A DNA stretch of 64,000 nt from Ahaetulla prasina (GCF_028640845.1 NC_080543.1:98879825-98943824); one strand, 5' to 3'. Positions 33,101 to 44,694 are shown, numbered from the stretch's first letter. Numbers and translations are program-made. The notes: generated by a model not told the origin, from the sequence alone.

Positions 33101-34165
33101 GCCCTTCGTGTATCTTTCAAGACTGTAAGCTGGATACATTACAGCATCCTTTTCAGGTCCCGAGAACTATCTATCAACCCTGACTGGAGTGGGTGGTGAA
33201 ATACAGTGGGAGGTGGCTAGCTGCACAGTTGTACTATTAAATTACAGTCTGTCCAAGGAGAGTAATTTCTTGTTTCAGCAGCAAGTACTAGTACCAAATA
33301 CTGTAAACCTCTAGCTCCCTGAAATGGGCTGTCATATCAAGCACCATAAATTACATCAGTCAAATATTCCATCAGTCACTCATGCCAGAATCTTACGCTG
33401 GGATGAATAGCCTGCTTGGGGGAAAATCACAATAGCTGAGTGGTTGATTTCTTTTCAGTTCACCTTCTCTGTCAGCTCACAAGGCAGCATTGCTGGAAGT
33501 TTAGTTAATCATAACATGAAGTTTAACATCTGCATCTCTGCAACCGTCTGAATATGTAGAATTTGTGCTTTACTGTGGACCCTGAGCCTACTCAATAAAG
33601 GAGCTTCTTTTTGAATTGGAACATTCTTAAACTTTTCACTTCATCAGCAACTCTTTTGTGGCAGAAGACATAAAGGTTTGGGGAACAAGAACTGAATAAT
33701 AAAATATCTCCCAGGTTTAAATATAAATAATGTTTAATGTTATAAATTTGGCTTTGTTTTGTTTTGTTCAAATGTAATTTTATAGAAAGAGTATGTCTGT
33801 CTTTTTTGCCTTTTTCACACAATCCCTACAGGATTATTTTCAAATACACCCATGATTAAGCCAGTTATCAAAACTCAGCAGCCAAACATATTAGTATTTG
33901 CCTTGTGTCATAATGAAATATAAACTGCATTGGGCCAATCCATGCTTAATCACACATTTCATCCAAACAAAGAATGGAAAGGATCTGTTATATACTTATG
34001 ATTGAAATTTTATTCCTACTTAATCTGGAGGTGAATTGGAGTGAGACTGATACCTAAATTATTTGCAATTTGGTTGGGTTAAGGTGCCAACTTTAAATGC
34101 ATTTGTATAGAATATGTTTCACTAAGCTCACTGGGAACTTTTCTTGAGCTAGAATTGTACCCCAA
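33101..34165. other. Intergenic, nothing recognised
   Basis: Non-coding sequence with only short uninformative open frames. Confidence 0.45.
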
Positions 34166-34620
34166 TTATTATTATTATATTTTATTCATTAAACATGAAA
34201 CCTAGTCAACTGAACATTAAAAAATGCATCACAAATACCATTGACTGGTGCTAATGGTTGATACGGGTTGCTGCCAGTGTCCTAGGTATCAACCAAGTAC
34301 CTTCTTAAGATGTATGAAGTTCCAAGTTTTGTGCTTTTGTCCCAGTTGCTTTACAGTTGCATGCCCTGGTTCCCCAGCAGTAGCAACTGAGCCCTGTAGC
34401 CCATTTTTCAGCAGATGTCCAGGAACTGTAGCATCTGGTCTGTTCCTTGTTGACCTGGGCAATGACCTATCTGGTATGGAATTTTCTTGATTTCTTCTCA
34501 TCATTGGTGATAGTAGATGCCTGGATTGGTTCACCATGGCTAAGCCACTACTGATCCGAAGACCGGCATTTCCATAACCATAGGGACCTCACCAGATAGC
34601 CGTCCAAGCCCAGCCATGGG
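34166..34620 (-). mobile_element. Internally deleted R4/Dong-like LINE (non-autonomous)
   Basis: On the minus strand the last about 140 bp (34,179-34,314) match the 3' end of the neighbouring R4/Dong-like fragment (34,652-34,790) closely. The 5' 300 bp is different and, unlike the neighbour, carries the start of an open frame. It is flanked by an (ATT)n run at 34,166-34,178 and a (GAT)n run at 34,621-34,651. It reads as a deletion derivative or tail-sharing SINE-like element. Confidence 0.65.
34289..34537 (-). pseudogene. Chimeric short frame in R4/Dong-like derivative
   Basis: 82 codons starting MVNQSRHLLSPMMRRNQENS and ending FIHLKKVLG. The last codons overlap, in a shifted frame, the region that encodes LRRYLVDT in the adjacent R4/Dong-like element, so coding sequence upstream and the pol end have been brought together. 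No known domain; probably not functional. Confidence 0.4.
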
Positions 34621-34651
34621 ATGATGATGGTGATGATGATGATGATGATGA
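34621..34651. repeat. (GAT)n microsatellite
   Basis: Trinucleotide run between two same-orientation R4/Dong-like elements. Confidence 0.95.
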
Positions 34652-35430
34652 TTTACTTTATTCATTAAATATGAAACTCAGTTAACTGAACATTCAAAAA
34701 TGCATCACAAATACCATTGACTGGTGCTAATGGTTGATATGGGTTGTTGCCAGCATCCTAGGTATCAACCAAGTACCTTCTTAAGATGTACGATGGTCCA
34801 AGTAGTGCAATTTTTTGCAGTTCTGCTGGTGTTATTGCAGGAAGTTGCAATTTGTTGATGTATCTTATAAAATTCTTGTACATGGTACCAAGTGCCCCGA
34901 TGACAATAGGTATCACTGTTACATGTTTCATCCATAATAGCGTAGTTTCAATGGCCAGATCATGATATATCATGATTTTTTCCAGTTCTTTTTCTTCGAC
35001 TCTGGCATCTCCTGGTACTGCGATGTCAATAAATTGTATGTTTCAGTTTTCTACAACTATGATATCTAGTGTGTTGTGTTCCAAGTGACAATCCATCTGT
35101 ATTCGAAAGTCCCACAAGATCTTCATCTTATCATTTTCTATAACTTTTTCCACTTTATGTTCCCATGACTTTTTGGATATAGGCAAGCTGTATTTTTTAC
35201 ATAATGATCAGTGGATTAATTTAGCAATTTGGTCGTGTCTAGCTTTGTAATCAATTGTGTGATTTTGCTGCATTCACATATTAAATGTGAAACAGTTTTG
35301 ATTTTGTTGTTTCAAAGTCAGCAGTTTGGATTGTCGGTGGATTTTTGTATTTTTGCTTTCATGGCATTAGTTTGTAGTGCTTGTTCTTGAGCAGCGAGTA
35401 TTAAACCTTCCATTTCTTTCTTGATGGTTC
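34652..35430 (-). mobile_element. R4/Dong-like LINE, 3' part
   Basis: Minus strand. The decayed reading shows, in order, MEGLILAAQEQALQTNAMKA, a zinc-finger-like HLICEC segment, LDIIVVEN...FIDIAVPGDARVEEK (restriction-enzyme-like endonuclease region with its acidic residues) and the C-terminus at 34,758-34,973. This order (RT, zinc finger, C-terminal restriction-like endonuclease) is that of the R2/R4 group. The other end (35,431-35,465) is also an ATT/ATC trinucleotide run. Confidence 0.75.
34758..34973 (-). pseudogene. R4/Dong-like ORF C-terminus
   Basis: 71 open codons: HDLAIETTLLWMKHVTVIPI, VIGALGTMYKNFIRYINKLQ and KIALLGPSYILRRYLVDT. The VIPIVIGALGTxxK and KxALLGxxxILRR patterns are characteristic of the segment after the restriction-like endonuclease in R4/Dong-type elements. 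Upstream codons have stops, so the protein is dead. Confidence 0.78.
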
Positions 35431-35465
35431 CATTATTATTATGATTATTATTATCATCATCATCA

Positions 35466-36507
35466 TCCACTAGAAAATAAACATCTCCACCTTTTATTTC
35501 TTATTACTAGGATACAACAATTACATTAAATAGAGAACCCTAACTAAAATAAGAAAACTATGGAAAGGTCTCTGATGAAAGATTTTGGAGTGAATTAGTG
35601 GCATAAAAGACAGTATGAAACATAACATACTAAAATGTTAGGAATTGTACAGGAATATTTAATGTGGAGATTGGAGGCTGATTATTAAATCTTATATTTT
35701 ATTTTATTGTTCTAATATTGTAGCTTATTGTGACATTATTCCTTCAGATGTATCCTACTAAAAGAAAGTATTTAGCCTGGATGGATGCAAAAATTAGTGT
35801 TCAGACTAGTACCAAATGTACAAGCCAGATCAGCAGCATAGTTCTCATCAGTAGCTTATTTCTCCCTGGCCTTCTTGATAGATTTTATCACATATGAAAA
35901 TAGATTCATTGAGGGAGCCCTATGTTAATGCCTTGTCATCTGTAAGAATGCATTCATAATTCAGATAAACATTTGGTCCAGAGTAAGTTTTACATTCATA
36001 TTTTAGAAAGATCCATATAAAACAAGATTTATTTTAAATATCTTTTTTGTTAGTTTGGGAATAATGAGAAGAGAGGGGATCTGGCATAAGAAAGATATGA
36101 ACAAGGAGGTTGAGAATCTACTAGGAAGGATGGAGGGACTCCAAAAAATAAGGGGATCAGATCCTGCCTTATACAACCAAAATATTTTTCATTAATACAA
36201 AGACTCCATTGGAAAATAGTCCCTGGGTATCTGCAAGTTCCTTTAGCTCCATATCAGATTAGTAAAACAATGGTGTACCTATACAGATGATAACTTGACT
36301 ATTACATTTGAAACTCTCATTGCTCCCTCAGGGAGTTCATAGCTCAGAGTATTCTTACTCACAATCCCCCCTCTGCTTGTTTTGCCAAGCAAGTCTGAGA
36401 GATGGATTAAAAAGGTCAAGCTCATGCAAAATAGTTATTTAAAGAGTTGCCTTGAGATTGTGGGATGTGGAGAAAATCAATCTATGTAGTTGCTAGATCA
36501 TAGCACA
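35466..36507. other. Intergenic, nothing recognised
   Basis: AT-rich non-coding sequence. Confidence 0.45.
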
Positions 36508-36545
36508 GGAGGGAGGGAGGGAGGGAGGGAGGGAGGGAGGGAGGA

Positions 36546-36600
<55 letters not shown>
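36508..36600. repeat. (GGGA)n then (GAAA)n microsatellite
   Basis: GGGA units at 36,508-36,543 switch directly to GAAA units at 36,544-36,600. Purine-only on the plus strand. Confidence 0.97.
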
Positions 36601-36602
<2 letters not shown>

Positions 36603-36619
36603 GGAAGGGAGGAGGGAAA

Positions 36620-38064
36620 GTTGTTTTCTAATGATTAAAGTACATCAATGGCAAAGTTTAAGGATAATTCCAACCACACGATACCAATGGTATCCCTGAT
36701 TGCATCTCTCTTTTTGAGGATCTCATTGATTCCATCTGACCATGACTTACTCAGTCTTGTACTTCCTCTTGGCAGATACCCTCTTCCTCCATATATTGTT
36801 TTGTAACTCAGTCTTCATTCATTCTCACTTCCCATAACATCTCAACATACTTCTTTCTTATGGTCATCACTTTTGTAGTCAACCAACATACATTCTTGAT
36901 CTTATCTCTTCTGGCAACACATGCTTCTTAAGTACCTATTCCCACTGCCTATTTCTACTCATCTATCCAACTCTCACTTCCATTTAACATACACATTACT
37001 CAAGGATATACTAAAGAGCAAAACATGCAGCTTCGCATATCCTGCTTAGCACAAAGCTGAATTGTATTTCCCAAACTTTGCTTATTTTCACTTTTCATGC
37101 CCTCTCAATCAAAATTCTTTGGTAAATCATTCTGTAGTTAAAACTTAGTTATTTTATACTAATTTAAGTCTGTTGTTAGTATTAATCTGTCAAAATGTAA
37201 TCACATTGGGAGATACTGTTCAAAAAGAACCCATGCTTTCTATAATCCATAGTTCTTTTCTTCCTGTCCCCTTAGCCTCTGTTTATTGGAGAGTTAAATG
37301 AATGCATTTTGTACATTTTATAACAGCTTAGTTTTGCTACTAAAAGATGAAGTTATTCTAATATTTTGATTTATTTTAATCTTTTGAAGCTACTAATCAA
37401 AAGATTAGAGAAAGAATATCTTTTAATTAATTTCAAACCCTGGACTGAGTATTAAATAGAAACATGAAATAAAAATTTCCAATTGGAAAGGCTGGTAACT
37501 GAAGAGTGTCCTCTGTCTCTTGAGGATTACCATTTAATTTTAAACATTGATTTGAAATAAATGATAGCAGAATCCCAAAGGAAAAACCTTATTTCAGCTG
37601 TAAACAAAGAGCAATGGATAATAATGAAATATATAACATTCTCCTTGTGGATTTTTAAAATACTTTGTTGAATAATAATACTATGGGAATACCTCTTATC
37701 ATTATTTGCAGACAAAAGAATGTATACACACACATCATTTCTGGTTTTGTGTTCAAAGACATTAATCATTAACTGATTGGTTTAAAATGGTATACATGAG
37801 AATGTTCATATTTAGAATCAATGGGGAAAATTCCCTATAGTTGCAGCTGTCCCTAATTTTAAAAAAGCAAAATAATACCTGATCCTAAACTCTGCATACA
37901 CTACTAGCAATATGAGCAAATGGAACTACTCAAGGAGCTTTGAAGAAAGTCATGATATTATAGTTTATTGGGCTTCCAGTATACACTACTCTAGAAATAC
38001 ACAGTGAATTTACATTTATGAATTCAGCTTCAAGATGCCATAATTCACAATTTTCAAGCTAACG
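36620..38064. other. Intergenic, nothing recognised
   Basis: Unique or unrecognised sequence. The stretch about 36,720-37,000 could be an old LINE scrap on the minus strand, but no motif is firm enough to call. Confidence 0.4.
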
Positions 38065-38072
38065 AGTGTAAA

Positions 38073-38505
38073 CAGGGGTGAAATGCTCTGACATCTGCTA
38101 CTGGTTCGCTTTGCTACCGGTTTGCTTCACTACTGGTTTGCTTCACTACTGGTTTGCTTTGCACACACATGAGCAGTGCGCGCCAAACAAATGCTTTGCA
38201 TGCAGGCGCACTGCAGGCACTACCACACAGTGCTAAAAACGGAGAATTAAGAAGCCTTTTCTGAGTCTCCAAAGGTAAGTAGAACAATGGGGGGTGGAAC
38301 AGCTGTGCCGCACAATTTTAGATTCGCTAGAAATTAGGATTTCTTGCTTTCTAGCAAATATAAATTGCACAGCACAGCTGATCATCGGAAATACCAGTTC
38401 GCCTGAACCGGTAGTATTTTTTTTACTACCGATTTGCCCGAATTGGTAGCATTTTTTACTACCAGTTTGAGCAAACCGGTCCAAACCGGTAGCATTTCAC
38501 CGCTG
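38073..38505. mobile_element. hAT-like MITE (family B, long)
   Basis: 433 bp. Left end CAGGGGTGAAATGCTCTGAC; right end, reverse-complemented, CAGCGGTGAAATGCTACCGG. Flanked by AGTGTAAA (38,065-38,072) and AGTGTAAT (38,506-38,513), seven of eight matching. It has three tandem CTACTGGTTTGCTTCA-type units at the left and repeated ACCGGT/TACTACC motifs at the right. Confidence 0.88.
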
Positions 38506-38513
38506 AGTGTAAT

Positions 38514-39125
38514 CCACTCATCTGGATAGTTTAGCTATCCAGAATACAGAAGGAGAAGGAGAAGGAAGAAGAAGAGCAACAGATGGAGAAAGAAGATGCA
38601 TATATCTACTTAAAAATTATGATGCAGCTTGTGGTTGTTTAAATGTATCAAAATATAAATTAGGAACATGCTCAGAAGTTAAAATTCATGTCATGCCACA
38701 CAAAAAAGTTTTCTTATAAATATCTCAGCTTTTGAAAATAAAATAGAAAGTAGACAGACTTGTACGGGTACAAAACTCTCTCAGATTCCATTACTGGTAT
38801 TCATGTTTGGATTTAAATGAAGAAGGAGGCATTGTATCTTTGGGAAGTGACATTCCAGATCAAAATCTCATAGAATAAATGCACATGTCTACCATGTGTG
38901 GTTTAGCTCCAGGCAAATGTTTGGTTTCAAGCTGTGACCTGATAGGCAAATTATGTTAATTGAATGAAACTGAAATATGCAATTAGTGGTGGCCCTTTGA
39001 CTTATGATAGCTTTCCTTTGTTGCCCTTCATAGTGGAAAAAAATTCGCAGTTTTGTATATAAGCCATAAACTACAGTGCTTATTTGAAAGTTAATTATGT
39101 ATTTGCAGTCATAAAACAAATATCC
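38514..39125. other. Intergenic, nothing recognised
   Basis: Non-coding sequence between the MITE and the Penelope-like pair. Confidence 0.45.
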
Positions 39126-39197
39126 TTTTCATTCTTTTTGTACTATTCATCCTCTGAGGGGCCCTTGGTGGTCTCTGAGCTTGGTTGCTTTCTTGCA

Positions 39198-39232
39198 GAC
39201 ATTTCATTACCCAAACTAGGTAACATCATCAA
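39198..39232 (-). ncRNA. Hammerhead-ribozyme-like core of a Penelope-like element
   Basis: Minus-strand order: TTGATGA, helix II GTTACC/GGTAAT (six pairs, one G-U) closed by TAGTTTG, then GAAA, then TGTC. This is the hammerhead layout CUGAUGA - helix II - GAAA - helix III/UH with very short helix III, as reported for Penelope-like elements. The first core base is T rather than C, which should weaken or abolish self-cleavage. Helix I can pair AGCA with TGCA-side bases only partly. Confidence 0.55.
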
Positions 39233-39280
39233 TGCTAATAAGATGTGGGTTTGCTCTGAGTTTATTTTTGGGGCTTGCTC

Positions 39281-39344
39281 TATCAAATTCTTTGTGTGTC
39301 CAATTACACTTAGCCAATAAAGAATTGTATTCGATTCTATTCAG
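39281..39344 (+). mobile_element. CR1-like LINE tail, very short copy
   Basis: TTTGTGTGTCCAATTACACT followed by TAGCCAATAAAG and two ATTCT-like units is the extreme 3' end of the ATTCT-tailed LINE, apparently inserted in the Penelope-like fragment. Confidence 0.7.
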
Positions 39345-39699
39345 TATTGGTGAGGATGGTCTTTGAGGTTCTTTGGTTGGGCTGTTTGCTGTTGACTTGT
39401 TTGTCAGCTCCTTGATTGGGGTATTGTTTACCTGACTATTGGTCTGATGTTAATCTTGGAGTTCAACTATGCTCATCTGGGTGCTGATGGGGAAGTGTTT
39501 TGGGTTTTTTGTTCCCTTTTTGGCTTGTTGATTGTTTCTTTTGCATAGTATATAGATATTATTTATGTCTATATGTCTCTTAGTGGATAATTTATCAGAC
39601 TGCCAGACTTCTAGAAATTCCCTAGTGTTTTTGGACTAGACTTGGTCCTGTTGAAACTATGGTTAAGTCTGTCTGTATGTTGTGAAATTAAGAACATCT

Positions 39700-40080
39700 C
39701 CAAAACCATAACAGTTCACTACAACAAATCAACATAGCACACAAGCCAACTAAAATCCTTCAAAATATCCTAAGTAAACCAAAAGACCCAGCAGCCCCAG
39801 AAGAAAAAACAGGAGTTATCTACAACATTCAATGTAATGACTGCAACAACCACTACTTCTGCAGAAGAGTGGCAGAATGCATCCATGAACACCAACTAGC
39901 AGTCAGAAGTCATGATAAAAACTCTTTAATTTCACAACATATGGACAGATTTAGTTTTGATTGGAAAACTATGACCATCCTAAACCAAGGCAAGTCCAAA
40001 AATGCTAAGGAATTTGTAGAAGCCTGGTATTCTGACAAATTAGCCATCAATAAACATATAGACATAAACAATAGCTGTAT
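39700..40080 (+). mobile_element. Penelope-like element fragment (plus strand)
   Basis: Carries the endonuclease-encoding 3' coding part of a Penelope-like retroelement. It begins about 5 bp from the end of the inverted minus-strand copy and stops where a hAT-like end (CAGTGGTGGGTTGCTACC, 40,081) begins. Confidence 0.8.
39731..40080 (+). pseudogene. Penelope-like GIY-YIG endonuclease fragment
   Basis: In one uninterrupted frame: NIAHKPTKILQNILSKPKDP, AAPEEKTGVIYNIQCNDCNN, then HEHQLAVRSHDKNSLISQHM and NAKEFVEAWYSDKLAINKHI. GVIYNIQC with the following Cys pair is the Penelope-type GIY-YIG start. The expected VGETGR-type residues are replaced by FCRRVAE, so the catalytic site is probably damaged. 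The N-terminal RT is missing. Confidence 0.82.
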
Positions 40081-40115
40081 CAGTGGTGGGTTGCTACCAG
40101 TTCACACTGGAAGTA
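40081..40115. mobile_element. hAT-like end fragment (family B)
   Basis: CAGTGGTGGGTTGCTACCAG followed by TTCACACTGG equals the terminal segment of family B elements, but no matching other end was found. Confidence 0.4.
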
Positions 40116-40363
40116 CCGCAAGCATCCACGAGCAAACCAACAGTGATGGGATTTGGAACCCGTCTATATAATATAATATCACATCTATATAAATCAGTAT
40201 CTATATATTTTGCAAAAGAGATAGTCAATAATCCAAAGGGAAACAAAAAAACCCAAAGCACCTCCCCACCAGCAATCAACATCCAGATAAGCATAAATTT
40301 CAAGATTAATGTCAGAGCTATCAATTCACCATATCTTCCATACCTCCCACAATACATTTTGAT

Positions 40364-40425
40364 AAAGAAAGAAAGAGAGAGGGAGGGAGGGAGGGAGGGA
40401 GGGAGGGAGGAAGGAAGGAAGGAAG
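40364..40425. repeat. Purine microsatellite (GAAA, GAGA, GGGA, GGAA)
   Basis: A purine run changing through GAAA, GA, GGGA and GGAA units. Confidence 0.95.
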
Positions 40426-43240
40426 ATCTGCAGACAATAAAAAGTCATTCTTGACAGCTGGTGATTTCCTGGACAAGTCGCTGCAGTTTTCTTTGCAAGT
40501 TTTCAGAAGTGGTTTTTCTATGCCTTCTTCCTAGGGCTGAGAAAGAGTGAATTGCCTAAAGTAACCCAAAGTAACCTAAAGTAACTGGCTTTATGCATAA
40601 GGTAAGACTAGTTTCCTTCCTTTTTCCCAGCTTCTAGCCCAAGGTCATCTTTACATCAACAGGGTCTTGATAGTTTTCCTGAAATATCCAAATAAACTAT
40701 ATCAATCCTGGAAGTCCACAACAAAGAAAATTACTTTATTGTAAAGAAACTACTTGTTTAATGTAAAGAAACTACTTGTTGCCAAGTCAAAACCAAGATG
40801 ATTAAGATTTCACCAAGAAACCGCTAACTACTGTAACTTTTCATTTTTAAGTTCCCAAAGGTTTTGTGGTTTGTTTATTTGTTATTGTTCTTAATGTTTT
40901 TTTCCCCTAATTACTCTTTTGATCAGTTTAATCCAACAAAATCTAGGTCTGATCAACCCACATGAAAGTGTATGTGGAACACCAAGGAGTTATACTTACT
41001 ACACAGGTCCTGCTATTCACCTTGTAATACAGAAAAAATTCAAAACTAAGGTGATCTGCAAAAGATTTCTAAGACCAGTGCTAATTACTTAGTTAATTAC
41101 AGCATTGAATGAACATTCTTTATCTGCAATGCGTTATACCGGAATGAGTAAGAGGTAATTGATGCTGTATAGAAATGGCAACAACAACAAAATTTTAAAA
41201 CCAAGAGATTTGTGCCAGTAAATATTGGCAACAGCTAAATGGAAATTATAGTCTTAAAGTGCATAATAAAATAGATCTGGAGGCTGTGCAGTGTAGTATA
41301 CAAACCTAATAGTTAGAAACAATTAATACAGCTGCAAAATCTATAGTTCTTTAATCTGTTTTTAATCATTGACATGGACGGGTGCCTAAGGAATTTAGTT
41401 TGAAGAATATTACAAAACACTGAATAGTCACTGGAGATGCTACTAACATGCAGTCTTATGGAACACATTTAGAATCAAATATATTGATTTTTTAAAAAAT
41501 TATTTAAAACAATCAAAATGTACAGTATGGATTGCATCACAGTTTTACATAAGAATTGTTTAACACAAGAGTGGGTGTGCACTTCCATGCAGAGATACCA
41601 ATTTGTAGAACAACAAGGCCACTATAGTTCAGTGGCCTCCTAAACTTCTCAGATGCTTGCTTGAGATAAGCCAAGTAATGTAAAAAAATCATAAATATAT
41701 GCCCCCAATTAACAAATTCAAGTATGTTGGGTATTTTCCTCTTATCTTATGACCAGCTACAATCTGATCTTTTGGGTGCATCTATATTGCATTCTCCTTC
41801 CTCTGCAGTTTTTAATATCAACAGCAGCATTTGTCCATACCTGGATGAATTGACATGGACAATAGTTGTGTGTTCAACAGGAACCAAGGTATTGGCAAGA
41901 ATGGAATAAGAGTTTCAGAATAAGGAGGGTTGACTGTGGGATGAATTATAAAAAGAAAAAAGGAACCTATTTATGGAGGTTTGGTTGAGGTTTGTTTCTA
42001 ATCTGCTTTGTTCCTGGAACTAAGCAATGGTCCATGTATTAATTCACAGAAAGCAGTACGGTTATTATTTCATAGATAAAAAAGGAGCCTTTTGTAGAAA
42101 CATATTATTTGCCCCTTTTCCTTAAATGAATAACACAAGGGACATAAGCGTGTAAGTCAAGCTTTATAATAATTTACCTAGTAATCTGTTCTCTCAATAG
42201 ACCAAACTGGAGTTCACAGATTATATTAGCAGTGCAAGTTTCTGCTCTAGTAAGGTGGAGGTGCAGGACTTGAAAAAGTCAATATGGTCTACATTTAGAA
42301 TTTCAGTTGTGCTTTAGGTAATGTGTAGAAAGCTGTTCTTAGAGCTGTCCATGGTTTAGAACAAATGAAACCAAGATCAAATTCATTTCATGAAAGTGGT
42401 AGCTTTGAGTCTAGTTCTACAATTTGCAACTCACTAAATGTTTTTCCAAACTTTGAAAAATGAAAAAAAAATCTAAATAAGAATATATGAGATGAATTAA
42501 AGACCATTCCCTTCTTCTCACAAAAATATCTAATATAAACTAAATGAGGCAATGGCAGGCCAGGAAAAAAAAGTACCAAATGTGTCAAATTGGGATTGCT
42601 TGTGACTTGTTGATTGGTTTGAAGTCTCCACCTAGAACAAAGTACTATGTACAGTGGCCATCCTGCTTCTAGAACTCAAATGCCTTCTGGGTAGATACAT
42701 TTTTAATATGAAATCATGATTGTGTGAAAGTGAATGGAGTTCAGAAAGGGAACACTAAAAGTTTTAAACCTAAATTTATGTGTTTTTTAGATCAGAAAAG
42801 TAAAGAGCAAATGACACTGTAAATTTCATTAAAATCCTCTTTCCAGCCCTCAGAATTAACTAATTTTGTGTGATGTTTTCTACAATTAGATTATTCATTT
42901 TGATTTGCTCAGTATTCATTTAAAAAAAGTCTTAAGAGCATTGCACACATTTTATGGCAAAGAACCCGGAATAGAATGGCAACCATATTTAAACTATAAA
43001 GATAAATCACAAAATCTCATTATTTTTTCACACCAATCCCTTATGTAAGTAAGTGCTATTTACATTTTACAGATATGCAAGGATATTTAGAGTGATTTCC
43101 CAAAGAGAAGAAAGCTGAACTCTCAGTTGAACTGATGTGGAATACAGCCTACCTTATATGTTTGCATACTTATATGGAAATCATTCTTAAGATTTTTTTT
43201 TCAAGATTTTGGTTTTATGAAATTAACTGGTCTCATGAAA
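40426..43240. other. Intergenic, nothing recognised
   Basis: 2.8 kb of AT-rich non-coding sequence. No gene or repeat family identified. Confidence 0.45.
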
Positions 43241-43244
43241 TTTG

Positions 43245-44040
43245 GATCATTGTTGTTATTATTGTTGGTCATACAGTCAGCCAGATGTTTAGACTGGATT
43301 TGGCATTTTTATCTATCTATTGAGTCCTTCTTAAGGATCTGGGATAGGCAGTTATTATTCTTTGATGGGGATAAAGGTATTATTGCTGTTCCAAGTAAAG
43401 ATCTTTTTTGTATTTGACTAATATGGCAAATTTTTCAATGCCAATGGTATTCAAATGGTGTTCCAGATGTTTTGGGATGGCACCCAAGGCACCTATTACT
43501 CTTGGTACTACCTTTGCTTTCTTTCACCACAGTCGTTCTACTTCTGTTTGTAGCTGTTTTTGTTTAGTGATTTTCTCTGGCTCTTTTTCTTCTAGTTTGC
43601 TGCTGTCCTCAGGTACTGCAACATATTTGTCTTTCTTTTTGACAATTGTTAAGTCTGTGGTTCTATGTTGTGTATTTAAATTCTAAAATCTCAGAGTATT
43701 TTAGTTTCTTCATTTTTGATTACTTTGTGATCTCACTAGTTCTTGCTAGCAGGCAAATGGTCTTTCTTGCAGATCTTCCAATGCACCATTCTTGCTACTT
43801 TTTCATGCTATTGTTTCTAATCAATTTTTGCAATATTCTTGCAACAGCTAACTAGCTGGTCCACTGTTTTCCAGCATTTGTTGTCAGTTACTGTCTTTTC
43901 AAGTCTGGCTTTGTATGCATTTGTTATTAAGGCTTGGTCCCTCTTGCTTCAATTCTCTTCCTCTTTCCATTTCCAGGTCTTGTTGTTATCTGTTTTGGCT
44001 GCTATCTTATCTTTTTATGTACTGGCCACATAATATTTGT
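43245..44040 (-). mobile_element. R4/Dong-like LINE fragment (second subfamily)
   Basis: Minus-strand reading contains QALITNAYKARLEKTVTDNK, then HEKVARMVHWKICKK and further down VVPRVIGALGAIPKHLEHHL-like residues near 43.44 kb. This parallels the R4/Dong-like fragment at 34.7-35.4 kb but belongs to a different subfamily. Many stops. The 3' tail is an imperfect trinucleotide run (TTGTTATTATTG, 43,250-43,265). Confidence 0.65.
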
Positions 44041-44468
44041 AATACTCTTCCATGTAAGAGAGAGATTTGGTGTCAAGGTTCATCGTGTGCCAGTTTCCTC
44101 ATGCTAGTAAAGAATTCTGAAAAACAATGGCTTCTGAGTTTTTTTTATGCAGAAGAGGTTTTTCTGGAACCTTGACATTATTCCAAAACTGAATTTCCGG
44201 ATTCTTCTCCCAGTTATATAAACCCCAAGATTTGGTTCCTCACAGCCAAATTAAAATATATGATCCAAAATGGTGCCTGCATAGACACAAGCACACAATC
44301 AGACACACACAAATGCATACAAATGCAAATTCATATATCCTTTTTTCTCCATCATACTGTAAGACCAGAGAAACTAATACTTTTCAGTGAACATTGCAAG
44401 GTGCTCTTCAGATGCTGGTGCAAATATGTAGTCAGAACTGGCAGTTTTCTCATGTTACAGCTTACTCT
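44041..44468. other. Intergenic, nothing recognised
   Basis: Non-coding; may hold further decayed LINE sequence at its left side. Confidence 0.4.
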
Positions 44469-44690
44469 GAGTGTCAGTTTGATGTAGTGGTTAAGGTATT
44501 AGACTAGAAACTGGGAGACCACGAGTTCTAGATCTGGCTTGGTCATACACAACATCAGGCTAGTTGCACTCTCTTAGACCTTGGAAGTAGACAATGGTGA
44601 ACTACTTCTAAAAAAACCTGGCCAAGAAAACTGCAGGGACATGTCCAGCAATCACCAAGAATCAGACAGAATTAAGCAGAAGGGGCAAAA
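44469..44690 (+). mobile_element. tRNA-derived SINE (Sauria-like)
   Basis: GATGTAGTGGTTAAGGTATT (A-box region), AGACTAGAAACTGGGAGACC and ACGAGTTCTAGATC (B-box region) form a tRNA-like head. The tail end ACATGTCCAGCAATCACCAA followed by AATCAGACAGAATTAAGCAG matches the usual 3' part of squamate SINEs. Best preserved SINE in the window. Confidence 0.88.
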
Positions 44691-44694
44691 AAAG

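Larger units (their letters stand above)
39130..39695 (-). mobile_element. Penelope-like element fragment (minus strand)
   Basis: Minus-strand reading includes NTREFLEVWQSDKLSTKRHI, matching NAKEFVEAWYSDKLAINKHI encoded on the plus strand at 40.0 kb, the C-terminus of the GIY-YIG endonuclease region. It continues to lower coordinates into a hammerhead-like motif at 39,198-39,232. A 64-bp CR1-like LINE tail (39,281-39,344) interrupts it. Together with the plus-strand copy it forms a head-to-head inverted pair. Confidence 0.7.

Noticed and set aside
36720..37000. Possible RTE-like LINE scrap on the minus strand
   Set aside because: Some residues look LINE-like, but no RT motif could be located.
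41641..41720. Possible CRISPR, tRNA or operon-like signals anywhere in the window
   Set aside because: No spaced direct repeats or complete tRNA cloverleaf were seen; the window is vertebrate-type nuclear DNA, and tRNA-like boxes occur only within SINE heads.
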